From positions 1,674,001-1,738,000 of the forward strand of contig JAHGAU010000001.1 in the NCBI GenBank assembly GCA_019925105.1: DNA of 64,000 bases. Direction: 5' to 3'. The position numbers were made by a program, and so were the translations under genes. Position 1 is the first letter of the stretch. Each line of letters opens with the position of its first letter. This document shows positions 1 to 11,641 of the stretch, piece after piece. Below the pieces are notes generated by a model. That model saw only the letters and a program-made list of their open reading frames with translations. It did no database searches and was not told the DNA's origin. Source of the stretch: Niebla homalea (lineage: Eukaryota > Ascomycota > Lecanoromycetes > Lecanorales > Ramalinaceae).

Positions 1-99
1 TCTTTTATACGTAGAGGATAGGCATCCTTATAATGCTCCCATCCTTTAGGTAAAATTATTATTCATACATTATCACACTTTTTGGTCTATACACCAACA
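1..99. mobile_element. End of an LTR-type insertion, cut by window edge
   Basis: This stretch keeps CA and TG dinucleotides, unlike the mutated DNA that follows. Element R can be aligned (reverse complement) with element F up to position 100 and diverges exactly here. Read from the right, the boundary begins TGTTGGTGTATAGACC, so the insert ends in ...CCAACA, as an LTR would. The rest lies left of the window, so family, orientation and TSD cannot be settled. Confidence 0.5.
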
Positions 100-3000
100 C
101 GTATTTTAAATAAACTTAATAAGTACCATATTTATACTTTAATAGTCCTTAATAAGTTATTAAGTTATCGGGTTATTTAATTCTTAAGATTATACTTTTT
201 ATAATAAGTAAATAATTCTTATTATTTTTATTTCTTATTTACCTTATTTTCTTTTTTATATTATTTTATTATATAGCTTTTTTTTTTCTTTATTAACTTC
301 TTTAAGTTATTTATTACTCTTTTAATATATATAATTATCCGTCTTTATTATTATAGGTATTATTAATTTAATTAATATCGCTTCTTCTTTATATATTATA
401 TATTCTTTATACCGTTTAACGTTATCTTATATAATTAATAATAATTTAAAGTATTATATTATTTCTTTATTTATTTTATTAAGTATTAAATTTATAAATT
501 TAATTATTTTCCGCTTTTATCCGGTAAATTATTATTAATATAAAATAAGGTTTATTTTTAATTTTAAACTATTAATCGGATTATTTACCGTATCTTCTTT
601 AATTCTTTTATTATCTCTTTAATACTTCCGAGCTCCTTTATTATTTTTTAAGTATTCCCGTTATTATTCTATCTTTTCCGATTCTTTTAAACCCTTACTT
701 AACCGTTCTTATTTACTTCTTATTTAACTTATTTCTTTTACCCCGTTTTACCGCTTTAATTTACTCTTAATTTTCCTTTACTTATTTTAATTATTTTTTA
801 TATACTTTTTTTTTTAAATATATAAATATGCCCTCCTTCTCTTATTAATTAATCGTTAAAATATACGCCCTTAAAGCCGACCTTACTCTTTAAACTTCTT
901 TTTTTCTTATAGTTTATTAATTTTAATTATTCTTTTTATTTTTTAATTTAATTTTTAAGCTTTCTTTATTACTTTTATACTTAAATAAGTTTAACTTAAT
1001 TTCTTTTTTTAATATTATTATATTTTTATAATATAATTTCTTATATATAAACTTTTAACGTATTTTACTTAACGGACGTATTTAAGGTTTAAATAATTAA
1101 ATATTTTCTTTATAAATAATATCTTTAATTTTTAATATCTTTATTTAAATCTTAAAGTTAACCGTAATTAACTTTAACTATAAGAATCCCAATAAGATAT
1201 TATAATTTAAGTTATTTTTTAATATTATAAATATTTATACCGATTTAATTATTCTTGTAACTTTAATATTAAATATAATTTATATATAAAGTAATATATA
1301 ATCTCCGTTTATTATTAATATATTTAAGTAATTAACTTTAAGTAATTTTAAAGGCCTTTTTTTTATCCGTAATTCCTTTATTATACTTAAATTAATTATA
1401 ATAATATTTAATCCTTAATCGGCTTTTATATTAAGTAACTTACTTATTTATTCCGGTTAATAAATAATTATTACTTTTATAAAGTATATTTACTTATTCT
1501 TATTAAATATAACTTTAAGGTTTTATTTTAAGTTTACGATTATAATATTATTAATCTTAAGTCGTTTATTTTAAATTATCTTTTATATTTTTTCTTTATT
1601 ATTCTCGGGAACTTCCTTAATAATTATAATTTTTTTACGATATATACGGTTAAGATTTAATATATTCTTTATAAGTCGGTTTATTTCTTTTTAAAATATA
1701 ATAAAAATTATATTAAGTATATCGTAAAAAATATAATATTATTAATTAATAAGATCCGCTTAACGTTTAAGGCCTACTTTCTTAATAACCCAATAATTTA
1801 TTAAAGTTCTTTCTTCCTCCCGGTTTTTGCCTTTCCCTTTAACTTCCTTTTTATTTATTCCTTAATTTATATAAGCTTAACTCCTTCTTTTAAATTATTA
1901 TCTTTAACTTATCGTTACTTTACGGCTATATTTATTATTATATTTACTTTATAATTAACGTCTTTATTAAAGGGGTATCCTTTTTTTATAATAATAACTT
2001 CGCAATTAAAACCGTTAACTACTCCTTTATTATTGACTTTATTAAGGACTTTTCCTTTTTTTTATACGGTTAAGGCGATGGTTATTACGTTTATTAATAC
2101 GTTTAATTAATCGTTAAGCGGTACGGTTATAAATAATAATAATAATCAGTAATTTATATTATAACGCCCGTTTTTATAGTTTTAACCTTTTTTATATATA
2201 TTTTTTTTCGTTAAAGCTTATATTATTTCCCTTATATTTTTATTTATAACTTATATACTTTTTTATTAAGAATATATTATAGTACTTATAGTAAATAAAG
2301 TATAATTTTATATTAAACGACTTAAAGTTATTAATATAAAGGTTTTTAAATTTAATTAAATTAAATAATCTTAAGGTAAATTAATTATTTCCTTTAATAT
2401 CTTAATTAATATATGAATTTTATTAATAATTTTACGGCTTTTAATTTATATTTTCCGTTTAATTATTAATATTTTATTAAGATAAATTCTAAAATCAGTT
2501 TTAATATTTAAGTTATTAAAATAATATTACTTACGGTAATTATATAAGCGTTATTTATATTATTAAAACGTTTTAAAACCTTTTATTTATACGATTTTAA
2601 GGGTATTTAATTTATTACGTTCTTCTTATTTATAATATTTATATAATTCCGTTATAATTAATATATATTAAATTCACCTTTAACGTAGCTTCTTAAAAGT
2701 CTCCGTTTATATAATTTAATTAATTTATAAATATTTAAACTTTAAGATTTACCTTTTTATCCTTTTTTTCCCTTTTAAGTTCTTACTTCTTTTTTATTCC
2801 TTCCGTAACCCGTTTTACCTTAAGGTATACTTTATAAAGATTAAGCTTTTTATATACGTTTTTTATTAAACGTTTACGGAATTCTATATCCGTTAAATTA
2901 TTTTTAAAACGATTAATTACGTCTTTTAATATATATTTCATTATTTTATTTATCGTATTTTCCGGCCTTTTAAGTTTAATATTTTTTCCGCTTAAATTAT

Positions 3001-4529
3001 ATATAATACGGAGTATATATTTATAGTAATTAAAAATGGAATTAATTCTTTAAGATAATATTTTAATATTATTTATTATTTACTCCGTAAGGTTATTAAG
3101 ATTTAATTTTAAGAATTCTTAACTTAATAATTTCTGGAAGTTCTTTATATTTTTTTTTATAACGTTATTTATTATTTCGTCCGTAAATAAAACTTTAATT
3201 TTTAATTACTTAATTTAATACATTATATCTCCTTTAAGTTTTATATTTATTACGTTTATTTATTAATTAAAAAAAGTATCTTTCCCGATTTCCTTTTATA
3301 TATTATAAATTTATTTTTATATATTATTTAATTTATTTTCTTACTTATTTAATTCTTTTAATTTATAGAATAATATTTTAACCTTAAATTATATTATAAT
3401 TCTTTATTATAAATTTTCCGATAATTTTAAGGTAAAAATTAAGATTATTAATAATATTACGGAATCTTCTTTTATATTTAATTTTATTATTATTATTAAA
3501 AAGGATATTTAAAACTATTTAAGTATTTCCTTTATTTTATATATATTAATTAATTCCCCTTTAAATTCAAAGGATAAAGGGATTTTTAATAATATTTTAT
3601 TACTTCTTAAGGAGAAATTAATAAGGTTTATTATTAAGTGGTTTTTAATAATATTTATAATTACTAATAAATACAGGATAGCCCCGTAATTTATATGAAT
3701 TTATCTTAATCTTCTTTATCCTTTATTTAATATAAAGTAAAAGGATATATACTTTTTTCAATAAAGGAAATAAAATAATAATAAGAAAAGTAATAATATT
3801 ATAATTAATTCCTTAGTTTATATAATAATACTTAACTTTACCTTTCTTATTTTAAAGGTATTAAGATATATATAAAATAAAATATTATATCGTTAATATA
3901 TTATTAATATTGATAAAAGTGTTTTAAAGAAAGGGGTTTATGGTTACTCCGAGTAACTATATTTTGTTTTTATCTTTTTTACTTTTTTTTTCAAGGAAAA
4001 AGTTAAATTAATATATAATCGTATAACGTTAATAAGGGTCCTTTTAATCTTTTAAGTTATTATATAAGTATATATAAATTGTACCTTATTATAAGTTTAT
4101 ATTTCTTTTTCGGATTAATGTAAATTTTAATTATTTATTTTAATCTTCTTTACCTTTTAGACGGGAAAGCCTTAAGGAGGGTACCGTTAAATTAAATAAG
4201 TTTTACGTTAGTAACCGCTATAAATTATTATTAATATTCCTAATATATATATAATATAATTATTATTATAAGTATATTTATCTTTATTCTTTTCTATTAA
4301 TTCCTTTAATTAATCTTATTATTTATTTCTTTTTATTATTTATTTTCTTAATTTACTTTCTGGCTTTTTAATTCTTAATCGCTTAATTTATAATTCAAAA
4401 TAAAAAGCCTATTACGTCTGGCTAATATATTATATAGTTTACGGTTATTTCCCAGGAATTTTAAAGACCAGTTTAAACCTCCATAGGTAATCTAGAACCT
4501 AATTGCCGTTTAAGTGGCTTTTAACTTAA
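100..4529 (-). mobile_element. LTR element R, internal region (far part), RIP-mutated
   Basis: Minus-strand copy of the same large LTR element as F. It aligns in reverse complement with about 12.7-17.2 kb of F; for example the stretch near 105-190 matches F near 17,095-17,170. It corresponds to the region upstream of pol in F, where gag would be expected, but mutation leaves no long frame and I cannot recognise a domain. CpA and TpG are almost absent. The R sequence continues at 6859-7411 and 26601-27153 and ends in its 5' LTR at 35037. Its distal part and 3' LTR are not in the window. Confidence 0.75.
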
Positions 4530-4702
4530 TGTCAGGGTACTGGAGTAGGTAGGTCCTAGTAATGAATGAATAATAGCTATGGAGGTTGCTATAATATAGG
4601 TGGTGCATGTAAGTAAGGTGTGTGCGCCAAGACCCCCCGGGAGTTAATCTTCATGGGGCAAGTAGGCCGAGCATGGGAGTAAGGCCACTTGAAACCATGA
4701 CA
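4530..4702 (-). repeat. LTR of the 2.3-kb element (left copy)
   Basis: 173 bp, nearly unmutated, with many TG and CA dinucleotides. It matches the right copy throughout, and most differences are the C-to-T or G-to-A changes expected from RIP in that copy. If the element is minus-strand, this is its 3' LTR. Confidence 0.8.
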
Positions 4703-6680
4703 CGATCCCCCTTTTGATAATAATAAGCTCCTATAAGTTAATCATCTTATTTATTTATTTCTGGGGTTAAGGATACCGTAAATATAGCGATAATAAAGTA
4801 ATACCGATTATTTTAAGGTATTATAATAACTTATATAAAAGCCGAGTAAATCGTATATTGAAAAAAAAATCGTATTTACACCGGTATAAACGTAAAAAAA
4901 CCGAGAAAAAATCGATAGAAACTAAATTAATTAATGTATTCTCCGATGAATAACCGGGTCGTATACTTTCTAACCGAAAAAAAACTTAATATAAGGTAAG
5001 TAGCTATTACCGTTATTACTATAATCTTTTATTAAAGAATCAAATATTATTAAAATAGGCTTATTTATTAACGGATTCTTTAAGTATTATAATTAAATAA
5101 TTTCTTTAAAGTTAATATCATATATTTTAATATTAAGTATTTAGGATTTCTTTAGCCTCCGTATATAAAAGCGGAATAAAACCTTTATAAAATATATCAA
5201 TATAAATAAATAAATATCCTAACTTTAAATACTTAACGTAAAGTTTATAATATAAGACTTTATTCTTAAAGTAATTAAAATAAATAATTTTAAATTTATC
5301 TTTAATAATCTCCTTAAGATTATCGTCCGATAACGTTTATATTAATATTATTAAAGATTTAAAGCTTTTAACTTAACGTATATTAAAATTATATTAACGT
5401 AGACGACCGATAAACTAACGATATAATATAGGAGTAAAGCCGTCTGCAATTTAATAATAAAGCTTTAAAGTAAAAAGCCTATATAAAACCAAGATTTTAT
5501 AAAGTTTAAAATAGCCTAAAGGCATAATTATAGTTAAGAATTAAATATAAAACTTATTAAAAGTCTTATCTTTCTTACCCTTCTTATTTATACCGAAGTC
5601 CGGTAAATATAGTTGAATATTATAAATATTTGCTTTATTATACTTATTAAATATTTTATTTAAATCGTTAATTATATCCTTAATAATAAGGTAAAGGTTA
5701 TTATTAAGTAGATTTACTTTTACTTTAAGTAAATCGAATATATTATCTTTATAGTGATTTTATATATAATTTATTTTATCCGCTTTAAACGTAAAGAGAA
5801 CCGTATTTTAACGGAATTTTAAGTTAAAATATAATCTCCAGTTATTTTATTACTCCTTTTAACCACGGAATAATGGTACGTCTGGGTATTTTTTATTTAT
5901 TCTTTATACGGAAACGTAAGCTCCTTATAAAAAGTTAAATTATAGGGTCCGGGAAATATATAGAGTAAATAATTTTTTAATCTTTAAAATTAAGGCTTTA
6001 ATACCGGTAATAATATTTTTATTATTTAAATTATAAATATCTTATATACCTTCCTTTTTAATAATTTCGGTAATAATAAGCTTCTTAAGCTCCGTAATTC
6101 AAGTAATAAGCTCCGCGTTTTAAGCGGTAAGTTTCTTATTTTAAGATTTAAGTTCTTTATTATTATTTTAATAAATATTTTAAAATTTATAAAAATAAAT
6201 AAATATAATATTAAATTATTAATTTATTAAATTTAATTAAGATTATAAATCTGTATTTATAAGAATGAAATTTTGGATTTATTAATGTAAATTTCCTGGT
6301 AATAAAGGTAAAACGGTATTATCTTCTTTTAAATCTAAGTTATAATTTAGGTTATTTATAGTATAAGTTTAAGTATTAGTTTAAGTATTATAATATAAGT
6401 ATTAAAATAATAAAATAAGGTAAAATAGGAGTCTTTATAGTCTTTTATTAAGCGGTTTACGTTCTTAGCAATAACTTAACGGTATCGAAACGTTTTAATT
6501 AATAAAAATAGTATAATATTATTATCGTTTAGGGTAATATAATATAAATAGGGCAGGAAACTTTATAGTCTTTTACCGAGCGGCTTAAACTTAATAATAA
6601 CCCGGTTAATCCTAGCGATAAAAAGCCCGGGTTCTTGATAACTACGGTAACGTTATAATTAGTACGGATAGCTATTATTA

Positions 6681-6853
6681 TATTAAGGTATTAGAGTAGG
6701 TAGGTCTTAATAATAAATAAATAATAGCTATAAAGGTTGCTATGATACAGGTGGTATATATAAGTAAGGTATATACGCTAAGACCCCCCGGGAGCTAGTC
6801 CTTATGGGGCAAGTAGGCCGAGCATGGGAGCAAGGCCACTTGGAACCATGACA
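6681..6853 (-). repeat. LTR of the 2.3-kb element (right copy)
   Basis: 173 bp. Its inner half is RIP-mutated (for example TGTCAGGG has become TATTAAGG), while the outer 80 bp or so, ending in CCATGACA, is almost unchanged. The target duplication CTTAA follows directly. Confidence 0.8.
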
Positions 6854-7411
6854 CTTAATAATTTACGTTCTAATAAGAAATATCTTTTTAAGAGGTATAT
6901 ACGATTATTTAAGCTTTATTAAGGAATCTTATTTTCGTTACCTTTATTATTAAAATATATAATTTAATTTAATTACTCTAATAACTATTAAGGAGTCTTA
7001 TACGTTTATTAATATTAAGGTACCCGGTATTACTTACGGGTCTTAAAAGATCGCTTACTTAATATAAGATAATTTTCAGGATTAACTTTACGTCTCCAGG
7101 GAATATATACGATACTTTAAACTGAATCAAAAAGTCTTACTTATAATAGATAAGTTAATTATTTAAAATCGTTTTATAAGATTTATAGTTTAATTATTTA
7201 AAATAATTTAATAAGACTTATAATTTAATCGGGTTTAATCACTTATATTAACTTAACGAATCTTATATTTTAATTGTTATAATCGTTAATTATTAAATGG
7301 TAATTTTACGTTATTTAAGGTAATTAATTTTTTTCTATTTTTTTTTCTTTAATTACTTTAATTTCTTCCGTTTTAAAAAAGCGGTTTATATTAATATATA
7401 AGTTATAATTT
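6854..7411 (-). mobile_element. LTR element R, internal region (middle part)
   Basis: Continuation of R between the 2.3-kb element (right TSD copy at 6854-6858) and LINE-A. It matches F at about 12.2-12.7 kb in reverse complement. The last 12 bases (AAGTTATAATTT, 7400-7411) are the left target duplication of LINE-A; the right copy is at 26600-26611. Confidence 0.75.
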
Positions 7412-7420
7412 AGAATGGAG

Positions 7421-9051
7421 ATGGCGACGAACAAAGGGACCCTAGAGGTCCAAAACGATACGTATATATATAGCTTTAACGATAGTGAGGGGAATACATT
7501 AAATATAATAAGTGGAAGTAACGTGGTGGTTAAGAATAAAATGGTAAACGGATAAGTAACCTATATTAATAGAAATAATAATAACATATACGGGCAATAT
7601 AATAATAATAAGCCGGATAACACTTAAAATAAATAAGGAAATTAAGGTTAATAAAATACGTATATTAAAGCGCATAAAATACGTAATAATAATACGGAAA
7701 TAATGGGTAAATAAGGGGGTAAAAAGGCCGATACGGTACTAATAATAAAGGATATAAGCGGGAAGAAAAAGTAAAAAAACCGCAATAAAAGTATTATTAA
7801 AAATATATAAAAAGGAAATAAAGCTAATAAGGAAAACGGGACCTTAAGGGACCAAAAGTAAAAAGCGGAAATAATACGTTGCCCAATAAAGGAAAGCGAA
7901 AGGACGGTAAGGGAAATAATAAAAACCTTAAAAGGACTTTTTATGGTAAAGTAAAAGGATATTACGTTAAAGATTTAATTAATATTATAAATTAAATTAA
8001 AAAATATAAGGGACTTTTATATAAAAATAAAGATAAAATTAAGGGAAGCAGAACGCTTACGGAACTTTTAAAAGGTGGGAACGAAAGCGTTAATAAAGGG
8101 TAAAAACGGCGGCCTAAAATTAAGTATATAAGGCAAGGGTATAAAGGCGGTGGCCCCTTAAATAAAAAAAAGTTAAATAACGAAGGTAATAAAGGGGGTA
8201 CCTGCGGTAAAAAATAAAGGGATAACGGAGGAAAAAGCGGTTATATTAAAAAAGGTAAAAATAGTAATAATCCGCTTATTTAATAATAAAAAAAAAATAT
8301 AACGGTAAAAATAAATTTATTATAATTAATAAAAACTTTTAAAATAATAACAGAATTATTAATAAAATAAATTATTATAATATATAAATTATAAAGTAAG
8401 GATATCCTTTTTAATATAGCGTTTTTAAAAGTAAAGGAAAGCTTAAAAAGGTTTAAAACTTAAATTAATAAAAAAGAATATAAGTTAATTAAGGTTTTAA
8501 GGTAATTATTTATTATTATAATAAATAAAATATATTTAATATATTTTAAGGAAATTAAAAAAGAAATTACGTTAATAAATATAAAAAGGGAGAATACGGT
8601 TCTTTATTTAAGGCTTAAAATCGTTAACTATAAACTTCTACCGGTAATAAAAAGATTTAACTTTTTAAGACGTATAAAGAGGTATTTTATTATTATATTA
8701 AGCGTAACGTTAATAAAGATATATAATAATATTTTAAATAAAGGGATTATTAAAGGGGGATTTCTTAAGATAATTTAATTATAAAATAAAGCGGTTAATA
8801 TTTATTAATATTTTAAGTATTAAAATTATAAATATATTATTATAAAGTGCTTTAATATTATAAAGTATACGGTTTACGTTAAGGGTTACGATACCTATAA
8901 ATATATAAAGTTAATAATTAAGGAACTTATAAAAAATACGCTTAAATATATTACGTATAATAAGGAGGGATACTTAATATGGGATTCTAAATATATAATA
9001 AGAGCCAAAGAAATTAAACGTAAAAAGACCCGGATAACCGTAAAAATCTAA
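7421..9051 (+). pseudogene. LINE-A ORF1 relic with CCHC zinc knuckles
   Basis: The frame opens at ATG 7421 (M-A-T-N-K-G) but is soon broken by TAA and TAG. Around 8845-8990 the translation reads KCFN..KY..., then TYNKEGYLIWDS. This keeps the spacing of CCHC zinc knuckles and the W-D signature typical of LINE ORF1 nucleic-acid-binding proteins, with several Cys and His lost (TGC to TAC or TAT, CAC to TAC). The start and the knuckles are now in different frames, so at least one indel or an extra boundary exists. It would have bound LINE RNA. Confidence 0.65.
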
Positions 9052-9060
9052 CGGTATAAT

Positions 9061-11391
9061 ATGTATAAAACTAGTTTAATAAATTAATTAAAGGTAGTTT
9101 TAAAACGTAAACTTAATTAATTAAATAATAAAAGGTAAATAGCGGTAAAAAGAGAAAGTTCCTTATAATTTTAACCTTAAAAGTTAATTATTTTATATTT
9201 TTAATAATAATTAAAAAAATATTAAGTTAGAAAATATTTAACTTTAATAAAAAGTCCGTAATTTAAACGGATATAAAAAAGGGAGTCCTTATAAAGGTTA
9301 ATATATAATATATTAATATTTTTAAGAATAATATAATATAATATCCGTAATAAAGGAATTAAAGTTATAATATTAATATTTAAATTTAAAGAAGTTAAAA
9401 ACGTTAACGTTATAATAATATAAAAATTATTATATAACTTATATATATATTTATTTATTAACTTAAAGGAAGGGTTTTACTTAACCTTTAAAGGGAATAA
9501 AATAACCAGAATATACTTCTTTATAAATAAGTGGTTTAACGTAAATAATTAGGATATTATTTATTATAATAAAAACCTTTATATACTTTATATTATAAAA
9601 GAAAGGGACTTAAAGGGCGATCTTAATATTTATAACGTATATAACCTGCCACCGGTTAATAAAGAAAAACCTTTTATAATATTATTATTTAAAAAAATCT
9701 TAATTATTTTAAGTAAATATATATTGCTTAAAAAGTTTAATTTATATTATTATATATAAAATAAAGAAGGGCATATAATAAATTACGTTAAATCGGATAA
9801 CCTATTAATAATTATTATTTAAATTAACCTTTAATTATTAATATTATAAAGGATTATTATATAAAAGAATTATAAGTTTAAAATAACGATTAATTTAATT
9901 TTTAATATAGAAAAAGTTATTAATGTAATTATAATGTATAAGTTATAAAAGGACTTAAAATATAACTTAGATTATATATTAATATAAATAACTTTAAATT
10001 AAACCGTTAATATAATTATATTATTACCGGTAAGGAAAGCGTAAAAAATAATTAAAGAAATAAAGATTTATATAAAAACGGAGGAAATAATAATATAATT
10101 TATAAACCTTCCTTAATTAAATAATAAAAACCGGATCGACTTCTTTATAAAGTGAATAATAAAGGTATTAAATAAAGTAATTGATAAAACTATTCCGATA
10201 ATAAAACCCTTTTAAAGAGTTAAAACTTATTAAAATAAAAAATATATAATTATAATTATAAAAGTAAAAAGGTTAATTAAATAAACTTTTAAATATAAGA
10301 ATTAAGAAATACTTAATTAATTAAAAGTTACTTAAAAAAAAAAAAAATTATTAAGAAAGTTAAGTAAATATACTTTCAGTCTACGGTATATAACTTAACG
10401 GTTTTACCTTATAATATCTAAAAGTTAACAAAGTATAATAAAAAATAAAATAAAAAATTAAAATTTATTTTTAAATTCCCGCTTTTTAAGAAACTTAATA
10501 ATATATTACTTAATACCTTTAACGGTAAAATCAAGGTCTTTAAAAGAGTATTTTTCCCCTTTCCGTTTAAAGTTAATTTAAATAATATTAACGGCGTTTT
10601 ATATTTTAACCCCGTATTAATAAATAAGGTAATAATATAAAATATAATAATTAAAGCGATTAATAAATTAAAAAAAAATAAAGCCCCGGGATTAAATAGG
10701 ATTCCTAATAAGTTCTTAATAATAATAATTTTATTTTTTAAAAAGGTTTTTACTTATTTTTTTAATATATTTTAACGTTAATTATTATTTATATAAGTTT
10801 AAAGAAATAAAGATAATTATCTTTAAAAAGCTTATTAAGCCGGATTACTTTAAAATAAAGTTTTATAGACTTATTATACTCTTATATACGTTAAAAAAGG
10901 CCTTAAAAACAATAATAATAAGGATCCTTAATAACTATATAAAAAATTACGGACTTCTTCCCGATTAATAAATAAAAATAAGGAAAAATTAATTAATAAA
11001 AATAGCCCTTAAAGGATTAATCGACGGCGTATATATAATATAAGGTTATAAGAAGAAGTATATTACGAGTCTTTTTTCTCTTAATATTATAAGTACCTTT
11101 AATAAAATAAATTACTAAAAGTTACTATATAACTTAAGGAAGAAAAGGATATTATTTTTCTTAATTAAATAAATAAAAAGTTTTTTAAGCGACTAAACTA
11201 TATCGATTAACCTCAAATAAAAGATAAGCTTAATAAAGCCCGTTATAATAAGGATTCCTTAAAAATTGCCTATTTCTTTTATACTATTTTTATTCTTTAA
11301 TAATTTATTAATCGAGGAGTTTATTAAGTTAAAATAGAAAGTCCAAGTTAAAAGCTTTATTAATAATATTTACCTCTTAATTTATAGTACC
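9061..11391 (+). pseudogene. LINE-A ORF2 relic: endonuclease and reverse transcriptase (5' part)
   Basis: From about 9,330 the translation resembles an APE-type endonuclease (a YNIRNKG start, then FYLTFKGNK, then a degraded FNLYYYI corresponding to a GDFN-type motif near 9,740). At about 10,650-10,710 it reads INKLKKNKAPGLNRIP, the conserved KAPGxDGIP block of LINE reverse transcriptases, followed by IKPDYFKIKFYRLI near 10,840. The segment ends just after a degraded F-x-D-D active-site box (FINN, by G-to-A change), where F is inserted. Many TAA and TAG stops; not functional. Confidence 0.75.
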
Positions 11392-11641
11392 TGGAAAGGG
11401 GGAGAGCATGGAAGACACCAAACTTGCGGATGGGTGCATGAAGGAATGGAAACATTAAAAGGGCTGACTAAGGGTGGAATCGATTTATATATACTTTAAA
11501 AGGAGAAGGGATAACGGATTACGATAGTAAGCAACTTATACTTTATTAACTTATATAGGGGCTACGGCTTATCTTTAATTGTACTTTATTATTATTTATT
11601 ATTTTATTACTTTTATTTTTTCCTTCCTTCCTATCTTTTTT
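11392..11641 (+). repeat. 5' LTR of element F (250 bp)
   Basis: Begins TGGAAAGGGGGAGAGC. The first 80 bp or so are unmutated and identical or nearly so to the solo LTR at 48103-48352. The inner two thirds are RIP-mutated. The ends are TGG...TCT (here TTT), not the usual TG...CA. Confidence 0.85.

Larger units (their letters stand above)
4530..6853 (-). mobile_element. 2.3-kb LTR retroelement inserted in R
   Basis: Two 173-bp direct repeats (4530-4702 and 6681-6853) bound a 1,978-bp interior. The outer ends read TGTCAGGG and CCATGACA. The 5-bp target duplication CTTAA lies at 4525-4529 and 6854-6858, and joining the flanks restores the sequence seen in element F. A polypurine run on the minus strand (AAAAGGGGGA, within 4703-4715) abuts the repeat, which suggests minus-strand orientation. 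The interior is heavily RIP-mutated and too short for a full gag-pol. It is probably non-autonomous or gag-only; no domain is recognised. Confidence 0.8.
7412..11391 (+). mobile_element. LINE-A, 5' part (Tad-like non-LTR retrotransposon)
   Basis: Plus-strand LINE interrupted by element F and resumed at 24787. The two parts sum to about 5.8 kb, the length of LINE-B without its LTR and of LINE-C. The element starts 9 bp before an ATG followed by ATNKG codons that are shared by all three copies and hardly mutated. A 12-bp target duplication flanks the whole. Inside are remnants of a zinc-knuckle protein, an endonuclease and a reverse transcriptase, all with RIP stops. The family call rests on domain order and reverse-transcriptase motif style; Tad-like is an inference. 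Confidence 0.85.

Noticed and set aside
1..300. Telomere or subtelomere at the left edge
   Set aside because: No TTAGGG/CCCTAA tandem repeats; the edge is an LTR end inside a nested element.
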